Below are positions 1-11,300 of a stretch of DNA of 64,000 nucleotides, one piece after another. Every line of letters starts with the position of its first letter. Within the stretch, counting starts at the first letter, position 1. Below the pieces are notes generated by a model, which was not told where the DNA came from, did not search any database, and was given only the letters and a program-made list of their open reading frames with translations. The stretch covers positions 49,098-113,097 of the forward strand of contig NMRB01001724.1 of NCBI GenBank assembly GCA_002633025.1, written 5' to 3'. The stretch comes from Notospermus geniculatus. Taxonomy: Eukaryota > Nemertea > Pilidiophora > Heteronemertea > Lineidae. A program made the translations under genes and the position numbers.

Positions 1-211
1 CATTTTTACGCCATGTACAGTACACCAACACATTTCCGAGATGGGCAGAGGTACAGACAGTGATTAGAACACAAGTTCTTTTGACTTAGGTAATGAACAG
101 TCCTATTTGGTGACACTTGGACATTGTGAAAGCCAAACTGAGCAATAATCAATGAACTGCACTCTCCACCCATGATTTCATGGGCATGCTTTGTCCAACT
201 AGACCACCCAA

Positions 212-2170
212 TCATCTACTCTTCAAAAAGTTATTGAAGTCTGACAATGGTCTTTTTGCTGTTTCTTTACAAAATTTCACATCGTTTCCGACAATCATGT
301 ATAACGAGACGTAATTCTCTTTAGTCGGGTCGTACTGTGCTCGTCCTATCGTCTCCAGAAATGCATTTCGTTGTTTGATGATCGGCAAGCGTGTACGAAA
401 GATCTGCGGCCACTTGGCGATCTGTGCGTGTGGTATCTTCATCGTGTGGTACAGGTAGTCGAACACTTCCATCAATCGATTTTTGTCTGAAACAAGGACA
501 CAAAACTTTTTGGTCATCTTCCTATAAGCAAGTTCTATTTCACATTCGATTAAGTCTGAATAATTGGTTGGATTTCTGCTTGGGCTTTTTTACCTGACAG
601 CAGCACCTTTGGTTGAGCGATGAACATAGCCTTTGCCTCGGCTTCGGAGAAACCAAGGAACTCCCTCAAAGTAAACTTTGACCACTGAAAAAAGAAAGGA
701 CGTACAGGCCTAGTTTGCAATCATTTGATACAACTCGGATAGTTACAACCATGATGATTATGAGTTCCCAAGTTGCATCGAAATTCAGGGTTGAAAACTC
801 CATTACAAAATGACTAATGTCTGGACAAAACTCCCCACATTTTTCGAAATGTTGTTGAAAGTTTTATCACTGTATCAAAGTGTATGGTCCTACCTTGGCA
901 GTTGAGATTGGGAAAGTTATCAACTTCGGTAGTCTTGTGGTCGCTGCTCTCACCTCGGGACCTGAAACAGATGAAAAACAAATATAAAAATAACCAAAAA
1001 ACTGTGAAATTCTCAATGCTGACTCAAATTCTTAAACCCTACTTCTCATTTCCAAGGTTAGCAATCAATATTGATATCGGTAACAATGTGTGCTTCCGAG
1101 AACGCAGTGTCAAAGCCAAAGGTGCTTCACATTTTTTCAAAGGCACTTCACATTATTACCCCAATCTTTCCAGAAACTTTTCTCAGGAATTAAGGAGTAG
1201 GGTTAAGGTTAGGGTCAGTGTTTCACTTGATCCTTTCAGACCAGTGAAGAGTATGAAGTGGTAATGGCAGCCTTTTGGTCACGAGTCAAATGCTTTTACC
1301 ACTGCGTAACCGCTTAACTTGATAACCATCCATCAAAGAGTAGTAATTGTGCACATCAAAATACTCACCAGTCAATTTGAACTCTTTTTGGTAAAAGCCC
1401 AGCTTTCCGTCTGCTTCCTTCACATCCATAGTCAAAAACTTCGGTGCCTTGTACAAAATCCTACCAATCGATTCCGCAGAGAAATTCTTTGCCTCCAAAT
1501 AACCGACACGGTCGTTCATGCTTTCTATACTCTCACCCAGGATCATTGGATTATTCGTGATTACTTTGCCAAGTCCTTTATTCGGTACGCCGAGACTGTG
1601 AAGCCACAGCAGACGAGGTTTAATGTTCGTTTCGAAATCTAACTGAAGCAGAAGATCAGCAGCATCGCGTTCCTTTTTGTTCTCAATGGCATGCAAGTCC
1701 ACCCCCATTCTAACTAACTTCTGGAGAGTCTCAGATTCATTGACATACGCAGCCAGATTTCCCGCCTGTTTTAGAACAGGGCGTAGCTCTTTCAAGTCTA
1801 CATTCACATCCTTTGCAAAATCTGGAACCTGTGAGCCACCAGCATCATCAAAACTGCTGACCTCATCACTGTCTTTCACGGAGAGCGCAACCTCAGCTGT
1901 CCCCTCATCAGCCGATATTTCATCGTTTTTTTCGTCAAACTCCAATCCACAAGGATCAATTGATTCCTCTGTACTAAATTCCCTATCCCTCACTAATCTT
2001 TTGAAATATTTTTCATTCTTCAAGCCCTCACTATTTTCATCTGCTTTAGTCGAATATTGGGTGCTTGTGATCGAAACGAACTGGTCGGGTAACTGGAATG
2101 GCTCTCTGATCTTGATTACTTGTCGGCACAGTCTTGTTACACTCCTTCCTAGGATGACACTACGTATCAT
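212..2170 (-). CDS. MTERF3: MTERF3, mitochondrial transcription termination factor family, 4 exons, complete
   Basis: Mitochondrial mTERF-repeat protein; the vertebrate MTERF3 family acts in mitochondrial transcription and ribosome assembly. Coding exons on the minus strand, each with consensus splice sites and matching phases: 2170-1369, 961-894, 684-594 and 486-212. The spliced frame is 1236 nt, 411 residues, close to the usual length of about 417. Residues 1 to about 110 are a basic, then acidic and serine-rich leader fitting a mitochondrial presequence and linker. mTERF repeats follow, with family-typical stretches such as LDFETNIKPRLLWLHSLGV and the near-invariant C-terminal GRAQYDP. The ATG at 2170 is the first in frame and opens a basic, Arg-rich N-terminus. 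Exon 2 restores the RLPKLITFP repeat and exon 3 the QPKVLLS repeat, which confirms the intron calls. The polyadenylation signal must lie outside the window. The family is certain; the MTERF3 subtype rests on the recognisable C-terminus. Confidence 0.93.
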
Positions 2171-5091
2171 GTTGACGGTTCAACTGAAAAATAAAAACCA
2201 TGAGGAAAACGGAATTTACTACCGATATAGCACCGACAAGGCATAGGCTTTTTGTGGTTTTATGTTGTTTGATGGAAATCTATAGACCCCTTGCGCTTAT
2301 CAGCCCAGGGTGTCAACATTAGCCTCGCCCTAGGGGGCCTAATGCATTTGTACAGTTGGCTCCTGTGCTTACCGTCGGCACAATGCACTAGGCCCAAGGT
2401 TTGTTTACACCTTCTGGCTGTAATGGCCGACTTGCGCAAGTGGTCTATTGCTTGATTGACTTTCCGTCAATTGACGACGTTTTTGGGCACTGATCGGGGA
2501 TTCTAAATTTGTTCTAAAGCCTACCGGTATATGATAAGAATGATGTATTTCATGCGCATGATTGTAGGCCTATGGATGCCTTGGGCTTGGTTTTTCGGGG
2601 GGGAGGGGCTGGCGGGCNNNNNNNNNNNNNNNNNNNNNNNNNNNNNNNNNAACTATTTCTAGTCTGCGCAAAGCTACAAAACCGCATCACTTCACCTGTT
2701 CACCGACCATATGGTGGTCGAACTTAATCCGCTATGTACGGACGAGGTGCTTATAATGGCTGCCCGAAGGTTGCCGAAAGCTTCCGAGTCGAAGACGATT
2801 GAGAAGTACCAACTACACGAACGACATCTGACGACGAATCACGAAACTAACGACAGAACCATTCTAGATTGGTACGACAATCCTCCGCTAGGTGGATTTA
2901 GGCGTTCTGATTGGCTATTTATAGCCCTGGTGTAAACAACTCCACGTGGCCCACTGTCATCAGATTGGGGATTGTCAAATGTCACTCCAAGTGTTTCCTG
3001 CCATGATTTTGATGCTATTTTCAAGGGTAAAGTTGTGGTCGTGGAGATAATTCATAATAGCTCCATAAAAGATGGATCTTGGTGTCCTTTGTCAGGCCAA
3101 TTTTTGACAACGACCAAGGAACATATGGGGAACGATGATCATCCTGAGAATCTCAGGTCATTTACGGTCGTACCCTCCCTCAATGAACAAAGCGCGAGAA
3201 AGGGAGCCGGTTGTGGAGACCCTGGGTGCGAGGATGGACGCTTCATGATGTTTCTCTTTCAGAAAATTTATAAGACAAGAAGAAACATTCACAAAAAAAA
3301 GATTTATTTCCATTCTATTCTGCTTCATGAGAGGTAGTAGTATGAGAGTATTCATAGGTCCAGAAGGCTGGGTTCTTCTATATTGGGAAGATTATAATGT
3401 GTTGTTGGGCTTGGTCATCTATATAACCGTGTTTGTGTCTTCCATGTTGTTTATCACATGATACCGGTTTACAAGAAAAACTTGATAAGTTTTTCTGGCA
3501 ATCATCTGAATGCTGTGTGGTCAAAACATTGATAAACCGTCATAAGCAATACACCAACTACACAGTAATATCATGGACATGAAAAATGCCACAAAAATTC
3601 AACATTGACTATGCTAACAGAGTCATTTATTATACAAAACTGGCACAGTCCATTTATCAGCAGTATAATTCTAGACATTCTAGACTATATGTTTTCCCTA
3701 ACACTTGTAGGCTTGGTGTCTCCAATGAGCTCTACCTCAACACTAATAAACACTAATGTAGACACTCTATTGGAATTTAAAATGTGATGAGTTTCTAACT
3801 AGATTTATCATGATATGAAATGCAACAGATAGGTTAGATATTATCTGAGGTACAGTCATCATGACTGAATTTCCCTAACACAAAGCACAGATGCTTACAT
3901 GTATATTGATGTTCAAATATTCCTGATAAAAATACATGACCGGCCTATTAATTACACTAACATGCAATCACAGTAATACCAGATACAATGTACACAGCTA
4001 TATCTGTTAATTTTATGACCTTTTATTGGTAATACTAATAGGTTCATGGCCTGGTTTGTCAGAGATTCTCACATGGAAAAATCATCTTCCATAGCAGGGC
4101 TTTGGTTTCCCTCCCCTTCATACACTTACACGAGTGGATGAAGAGGAGCAAGGTAAAAACCCCTGCCATGGGAGGATGGCAAAAATCAACACATCTGGCT
4201 AGACGGCTGTAACCATGGCAACGATCGACAAATGGCAACACTAGCAACATCAATATCATACATGACATTGGCTATATTATTGTATTGGCAACACTACACA
4301 TACATTATAGAGTGGAGAATTCATTTGTTCGATATGATTTTGGAACGTTGATTCGCCCATTTCAAGACACCGTAACGACATAATGGGTAGTAACAATCAT
4401 CCTGCAACTCAAGATCTTAAAAATAGCAAACAATGGTGACAGCACTGTAACCATGGTAACCAGTATATTACTTGTACTTTTCATCAATTAAATCGCCGGA
4501 TAAGTTTTAGCAAATCTCTTGACGATCAATTACACGGCATTGCAACCAGCCATCAATTACATCAAAAGAAATGCGATAACATAAAATAACTTTGTTTGAT
4601 TAACATAAAAACACCCATGATGGAGACTGGCCTACAATAAATTAGACCCTTCTTTTTTGTTGCTATACCAAAAAACATAACTTTTGCAGTTAAACAAGTA
4701 TAGTATAAGTACCGGTAACAGAAACTTAACAATAAAAGTCAACATACAACTACCTTGACAATCTTGCTCCAAATAAAGATTAGGCCTAGACTTAGAGCTA
4801 AGTATAGTAAACTGTGTATAAATATAAAATCAGATTAATACAGAAAAGCCTATCACTAAAGTATTGAGAAAAAATGTTAAACAAACCAAGATTCAGCAAG
4901 AAAGAAAAGTAAAATGAGAACAGACACACACAAAAAGGTGAATATCACACAAATGTGGTATTATGTCACCAATACCAATACACAGACATGATACATGTAC
5001 TGATTATATGTACTGATTATAGACACAATTCCCCAGGACATTTCCTTTAATTGTACAATAGAATAATGAAGTTCTTGCCCTTCGACTATGT
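2171..5091. other. Intergenic stretch and probable 3' UTR of the ZDHHC24-like gene, with an assembly gap
   Basis: No supported gene. The open frames here (for example 2711-2935 and 2972-3337) lack splice context and recognisable composition. A run of 33 N lies at 2618-2650 next to a G-rich tract. The AT-rich part nearest the ZDHHC24-like stop codon (about 3300-5091) probably contains that gene's long 3' UTR; minus-strand AATAAA words occur in it, but I cannot tell which is used. A repeat at about 4067-4180 shares sequence with 40.5-40.65 kb (the words GATGAAGAGGAG and GTAAAAACCCCTGC). Confidence 0.6.
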
Positions 5092-5979
5092 CTAATTTTG
5101 GCCCACAACATTAAACAGAAAGTTCAAAATTCCAAATGGTCCAAATACAGATCTCAAATTGTCCAGGGGTCCAAGGGCATACTTTGATATGTTGTTCTGA
5201 AACTCATAACTTGTCCGTCCAGAGACCGTGAAGATCAATTGCTGCACAAAAAAGAACGTGGCAGCCAATGAACTAAATATCACACAGTATAAGAACATTG
5301 CAAGAAGGAAGACGCCAAAGGAAATTGTCCCCATGATCAAGTCGTACATTGCAACAGGGACTATTATCCTATAAAAATCTCCACTGAATGGATCAACGTA
5401 ATAGTTTACAAGGTAGTTTCGAAGGAGGTATAGACTATACCAGCCACTTATTGTTGCATAAAACAGCAACACAGCGAAGTAGCGTTGGTTGTGAAATCCG
5501 ACGCAGGAATATACGAAAAAGCAGTGGTGGTCGCGTTTTAGGATGCAGGAGTCACACACAGGACAATGATGCGAACGTGGTGGCGTCTTAATCAAGCAAT
5601 GTTTGCATTGTTTCCACTGGTTCTCTGGTGTTTGCGTTGGAATATAGCCATTTTTTCCACAGCCCGGGTATCTGTCCAGTTTTGATTTTACAGCAACCAT
5701 ATAAAAGTTGATCATCACTTGCAAATACAGGAAAATTGACAGGAACGTACGGATGGGAATGTCTTCGAGGTCTTTTTTATACATCTCAGGGATAGTTATA
5801 AAAGTTCCTACTAGCAGAGCAGTTGTACAGAAAGTGATGAAGTACGTCACACCGAATCGATTCACCTTCCTGATCCCAGCTTTTTGAGTTGAGCTGAAAT
5901 CCATCCCCGAAATTCCTGTCTGGCGAAATTGTTCATTTTGTTCTTTTATTTGCCGTATCTTTGCCATAAAACCAGTCAT
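5092..5979 (-). CDS. ZDHHC24: ZDHHC24-like palmitoyltransferase, single exon, intact
   Basis: Predicted protein S-acyltransferase of the DHHC family, which attaches palmitate to cysteines of target proteins at Golgi, ER or plasma membrane. It is a 295-residue intronless frame. Predicted membrane helices lie at about 45-63, 78-98, 168-187 and 205-248. The cytosolic cysteine-rich domain has paired Cys/His ligands CKHC (125-128), HHCPVC (137-142) and the catalytic DHHC at 150-153, then the family CVGFHNQRYF. The residue after DHHC that is Trp in most family members is Phe here. The C-terminal YALGPLDNLRSVFGP resembles the tail typical of ZDHHC24, which supports that subfamily over ZDHHC22. The ATG at 5979 is the first in frame. 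Its 5' half and leader are repeated in tandem just upstream. The enzyme class is sure; the exact orthologue is less so. Confidence 0.85.
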   Translation of the reverse strand: MTGFMAKIRQIKEQNEQFRQTGISGMDFSSTQKAGIRKVNRFGVTYFITFCTTALLVGTFITIPEMYKKDLEDIPIRTFLSIFLYLQVMINFYMVAVKSKLDRYPGCGKNGYIPTQTPENQWKQCKHCLIKTPPRSHHCPVCDSCILKRDHHCFFVYSCVGFHNQRYFAVLLFYATISGWYSLYLLRNYLVNYYVDPFSGDFYRIIVPVAMYDLIMGTISFGVFLLAMFLYCVIFSSLAATFFFVQQLIFTVSGRTSYEFQNNISKYALGPLDNLRSVFGPFGILNFLFNVVGQN

Positions 5980-6842
5980 TTTTGAAGTGGAGATTGTGCT
6001 CTTTACACAAAACCCTGGCGCTCAGTAATTGTCGAAGGATTACGGAGTTAGCAGCTGTGTTTATACACGCCAAATCATGTCAAAAACTTGCAAAATTACC
6101 GGAAGTAAATAAAGGTATTCCTGCGAAGATAGTTTCGAAGGAGGTATAGACTATACCAGCCACTTATTGTTGCATAAAACAGCAACACAGCGAAGTAGCG
6201 TTGGTTGTGAAATCCGACACAGGAATATACGAAAAAGCAGTGGTGGTCGCGTTTTAGGATGCAGGAGTCACACACAGGACAATGATGCGAACGTGGTGGC
6301 GTCTTAATCAAGCAATGTTTGCATTGTTTCCACTGGTTCTCTGGTGTTTGCGTTGGAATATAGCCATTCTTTCCACAGCCCGGGTATCTGTCCAGTTTTG
6401 ATTTTACAGCAACCATATGAAAGTTAATCATCACTTGCAAATACAGGAAAATTGACAGGAACGTGCGGATGGGAATGTCTTCGAGGTCTTTTTTATACAT
6501 CTCAGGGATAGTTATAAAAGTTCCCACTAGCAGAGCAGTTGTACAGAAAGTGATGAAGTACGTCACACCGAATCGATTCACTTTCCTGATCCCAGCTTTT
6601 TGAGTTGAGTTGAAATCCATCCCCGAGATTCCTGTCTGGCGAAATTGTTCATTTTGTTCTTTTATTTGCCGTATCTTTGCCATAAAACCAGTCATTTTTG
6701 AAGTGGAGATTGTGCTCTTTACACAAGACCCTGGCGCTCAATAATTGTTGAAGGATTACGGAGTTAGCAGCTGTGTTTATACACGCCAAATCATGTCAAA
6801 AACTTGCAAAATTACCGGAAGTAAATAAAGGTATTCCTGCGA
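5414..6842. repeat. 713-bp direct tandem duplication (5414-6126 and 6130-6842)
   Basis: The unit holds the first 190 codons of the ZDHHC24-like gene plus its 5' leader and presumed promoter. The two copies meet at 6126-6130 with about three filler bases. The offset is a constant 716 bases along the whole unit. The copies differ by scattered substitutions of roughly allelic level. Confidence 0.9.
6096..6695 (-). pseudogene. Truncated tandem copy of the ZDHHC24-like gene
   Basis: A frame of 199 residues whose first 190 are nearly identical to the intact neighbour, including the whole cysteine-rich domain and catalytic DHHC. It is then cut after YLLRNYL and ends with nine unrelated residues read from the leader of the downstream copy. 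The last membrane helices and C-terminal motif are missing, so a working acyltransferase is unlikely. Differences from the intact copy are scattered single bases, mostly silent. The copy lies 5' of the intact gene on the same strand, so a transcript starting at the outermost promoter would meet this broken frame first. Confidence 0.85.
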
Positions 6843-8327
6843 GCATGCTCCTTTCGAGTTCCGGTTTGGTGGTGTCGAAAACGGGAGCCCGTCTTGTGAG
6901 CCCTAAAACACAAAATAATTCAGTATTCTGAAGAGGTAAGTTGCCGAAATTGACATCATGCACTTCCTTGTGTCTCAAAGCAATAATCTCGACTATTTGT
7001 AGTAGATTACACTTCGTATTTTTTCCGAAATATGCGTTTTTGGCTGTGTTCCAGATGGCGCCATTTTGGCTTCGTCCTTCTCGCCTGGCCGCCATCATAG
7101 TTCCTGGTTTATAGTGTGCATTTTAGCACTGTAGAAAAAAGGTATCCTTGGTTGGAACGAGAATCAGCTGGTTTTGTCATGCCATTCAGCATTGTTCAGT
7201 AACCACCATGTATGGTCAGGAACTTGCACTTTTGCAGCAATCATAATGAATTATTGAATTAGCCTACCGGTGCGGTACGGTAGGCCTAGGCCTAGGCCTA
7301 GCCTATGGCTTTTGCGGCATGTCACGCCTACCGTACCGCCGGCACCGTAGGCCTACCGTCCGTGTAGGCCTAGTCTAGATAAGATTTCTGTACTCGAGAC
7401 GACACGGCATGTCGTGCAGGCAGTTCGGGAAAGTTCCGATATTGGAAACGATTCCAATATCTGCAACGTTTCGTTTCTTCTCTTGTTTAGGAAGCGGTTT
7501 TCGATTCCGATATTGGTAGGCCTGGGCCTAGGCCTAACGTCCGCGTTTCTCACTTTGGAAGCCCAGCGATTCTGGCACAACCAACCCTTTTGATGATGAT
7601 AATTGATGATTAATATCGATGATTGCAGCCAACTTACGCCAGCAATTCAGATTGTACGCCGTAGAATACAAGTTCACAAGTGCTGCCATCTGTTAATGAA
7701 AAAATACACTTCCCGATTATTTATTCTCATGTCCCGATGTAGGGCCTACCACGCAAGCAATGAAGTAGGCTAGGCCTACGGTACACTGATTCCGATATCG
7801 GAATCGAAAACCGCTTCCAAAAAAAGAAACGTTGCTACATATAGGAAATCGCTGGGCTTCCCAAGTCAGAAACGTTTCCAATATTGGAACTTTCCCAAAC
7901 CTATTTGCCCAGCTGACCATAGGTCCTTACACACTTTATTGACAATGACGTTGTCAATGAAGTCAGTGTGTAAGGACTGATGATCCCCAAAGCCAAGGAC
8001 CGACGTTGTCAATGAAGTGTGTAGCCTAAGGACCTATCATCAATGGTCCGCTAAAGCACACACACGAACCTGTCTGTGAGATCAACAATGAGTTGGCCTC
8101 AGCCAAGGCTCTGCTAATTAGCAAATGAGATGGAGTTATCAAGGCCTGGAAAGGGAATAGGCCTACCAGTGAATGACAATGAATGTGTTTGCACAGGACT
8201 GAGCAAAGTGACTCCAGACAGTCTTTTCTTTCCAGATATTAATTGTGACAGTTGCGTCGTGACTGCATCGTTAGACAAAGGCTGATGCTTCAGTGTTCTT
8301 TCCATGGTCGTACTTTGAGCAGTTACC
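6843..8327. other. Intergenic region between divergent ZDHHC24-like and PRDM15 genes
   Basis: Probably holds the promoters of both divergent genes. No coding exon could be supported. It contains AGGCCTA-rich palindromic runs (7260-7380). Two blocks, about 7430-7570 and 7785-7905, share inverted segments such as GGAAGCGGTTTTCGATTCCG in rearranged order. A small inverted-repeat element is listed separately. Confidence 0.55.
7919..8037. repeat. Small foldback element (MITE-like)
   Basis: The terminal inverted repeats begin ATAGGTCCTTACACAC and end with the imperfect reverse complement (AGGACCTAT at 8029-8037). The motif TTGACAA(T)GACGTTGTCAA lies in the left arm and recurs in the right. About 119 bp, non-coding, just upstream of PRDM15. 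Confidence 0.6.
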
Positions 8328-11300
8328 ATGGCAACTGAAGAAGCACCAAAAATTGAAATGCATGAAATGGAAGTGGTCACATGTAAGTATCTAATGCTTT
8401 CTGTCACCAAGCATTGAATCTGCACCATTATACTTGGGTATGGTTATAATTGGACAAACTTGCTGAATCGCTCGCTGTTCTTTAGAGGGCACTAACCGGG
8501 TATCATTCATAGTACCCTTCAGCAGAAGTGCAGATTGGGAACACAGAATATCATGCTTTAGGCCTTTACACAGCTGGAACTTAGGTATGCCCCCTTTACA
8601 GTTGGGATTTGTTTATAATATAAATTATACATGTATATAAATAATAAATATAATATAAATTATATTCACATTCACCGTTGTTTTCAGGTGATGTTTGTGG
8701 CGGTGATCATGACACGGAATTCTGCCCGGAGATAACTACGGAAAATTTGGACGACAGTGTTAAAAAGACACTTTCGAAGTAAGCATGAAATAAAAGAAAT
8801 ATCTCATAGCAAGAAAGTCACATTGTCAGGCAGCCCCAATAATTTTTCCGTTTCTTGGCAGCAGTTAGGCCAAGCCACATAGTGATGTCCAAAAGTCCTC
8901 AGAAAAATCCAAGTCTGGGAACTAGTACTGCCCCTGAGAATGTTAGGGCAATGGCATTTTACGACCTCATTTTCTTTTTCTTCAGGGCCCGTCTTTCCCT
9001 TCCAAGTAATCTGGATTTAGTGGAGCAGCTTGATGGGTGCATTCGAATTGTCAGTAAGGAGAAAGTTGCAGCCAAGACCAGGTTTGGACCCTTGGAAGCC
9101 CGGAGGACTACACAGAATATAGATGTCCCTAATGGATTCATGCTCAAAGTATGTTTAGTCTCTTCTCTGCTGTGTTGGGTTTCGTGTGTTGTGGCTTCGA
9201 TAATTGACACCATATTTTTTTCAGGTTTCGTGTGTTGTGGCTTCGATAATTGACACCATATTTTTTTCAGGTTTTTGGCCAAAGAAACGCTTGTACTGTT
9301 AGCTTGGACACGTCGGATGAAGATGAATGCAACTGGTTGTGTTTGGTGCAGACTGCCAGGACTCAGGCTGAGCAGAATTGTATGGCATTCCAAATTGGTA
9401 CAGATCTGTACTATAATACAACTCGTGAAATACAGCCGGGTGAGGAGCTGAGGGTTTGGTACGCACCGCATTATGCCAAGAAGATGGGGATGAGTACGCT
9501 TCCAGATGCAAATGTCAGAGGTAAGTTTGTGAATCCAGCTGCCAAAAGTTCATGTCAGTTACTTGCTCATGTTCATGTGCCGTGAACGGCCTTCATACAC
9601 TGCCCTAAATTGCAGGGATTATTTGTTGAGCTGTACAGAATAATCGCTGCAATTTGCAGCTTCATAGCTTTCTCCATTTTCTCAAGGATCACAACTCAGA
9701 TTCCTCAATTGACGGAAATCAACAGCCCCTTTGCTTTAACCATATGACCTCAATGCATGGCATTCTGAAACAAACTTTGAATGTTATATTTTCAGTCCTC
9801 GTGTCACTGAACGTAACCACATATGAAGTACCGGTACAGACTATAAAGTTTCAGGAGGATGGGGAGGAGACAACAGTTGTATTTCTTCCTGAAGGAATGG
9901 TGTTACCTGATGAGACAGAGGCCCAGCTTCCAGTGGTGTTACATATGAACGTTCCGAACATCCTGTTGCTCCACAGTTTATCCCAACTCCTGGAACTGCT
10001 GGTGAGCTTGGCTATTTGCCTTCTTTCTGTGCTATACTGTTGAATCACTTACTTTACAACCCTACTGATTCACATGCCATTTATGTTTGCGACTTTTGGG
10101 TCAGGCCTGTGTCATTTCTCGTAACGAAAGGGACGCTAACTTCATCGAACATGTCATAACAGTTCCTGGTTCATGCAAACAAGCCACCTGCAGGGAACAC
10201 TTAACTAGAGCCTAGATAAAACAAAAATGATGATTCATCAACCAAGCTGTCTGTCTGGCAGTAGATTAAACAGGATATTATTACCGGGGCACTTAGGTAA
10301 CTGGGGAGATCAATGCTGGTCTTTTCTAGGAAAGCAGTTACTTAGGTCACACAATCAAACTTAAATGGATGCATAATCTCAGATTCCGGTCTATCCCTAT
10401 TTAAATGGATGCTAAAAATACCGGTCCGACATTATTTTGGTATGGATTCGCAATCTCACATTCTCTTCTTCAGCATCCATGGCGGACTCATTGGGGACCC
10501 CATTTGGCACTCCTTCTCGCAATTAAACAGGATATTATTACCGGGGCACTTAGGTAACTGGGGAGATCAATGCTGGTCTTTTCTAGGAAAGCAGTTACCA
10601 TGGTTACTTAGGTTACCCAATCAAAGTTAAATGGACGCATAATCTCAGATTCTGGTCTATCCCTAATTAAATGGATGCTAAAAATACCGGTCCGACATTA
10701 TTTTGGTATGGATTCGCAATCTCACATTCTCTTCTTCAGCATCCATGGCAGACTCATTGGGGACCCCATTTGGCACTCCTTCTCGCTTGACACCAGTGAA
10801 AACCTCGACACCAGGGACACCAACACAAGCAAACTTCATACGAGGGACCCCAACAAAACTGGCTTTGAGCCCTGAGGGACCATTATCTGGGACTCCAGAC
10901 AAAAAGGAACCGGCTATCTTGTACCGCAAAGCCATCCAAGAGGGTGAATCTTTCAAGTGCCGTCGATGCGAATGCTGCTTCCCCACGAGTATGGAACTTG
11001 CAAAACACGTCCAAGCACATTTAAAATCTTACCAATGCAAATTATGTAAACAGCGTTTCTTTAAGAAGTTCTCATTGAACCGCCATTTTAAACTCTTCCA
11101 CCGTTTGAGTCATGAAACTGAAATTGGGCAGCAAATAATCCATTCTCCTTTGGAAGAGAGGCCTGAGAATTCGGACTCTGAGCCCACTCCAAGTAGTAGC
11201 CACATGGACATAGACGGGGCAAAGACGACTTATATCGATCTAATCAAGACGTCGCCGAAGAAAAGGCGCTCCACGAAAGACAGTGACGATTCTGATTATG

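Noticed and set aside
6796-7098. 100-residue minus-strand frame upstream of the ZDHHC24-like copy
   Set aside because: Overlaps the duplicated leader and has no recognisable family; probably chance.
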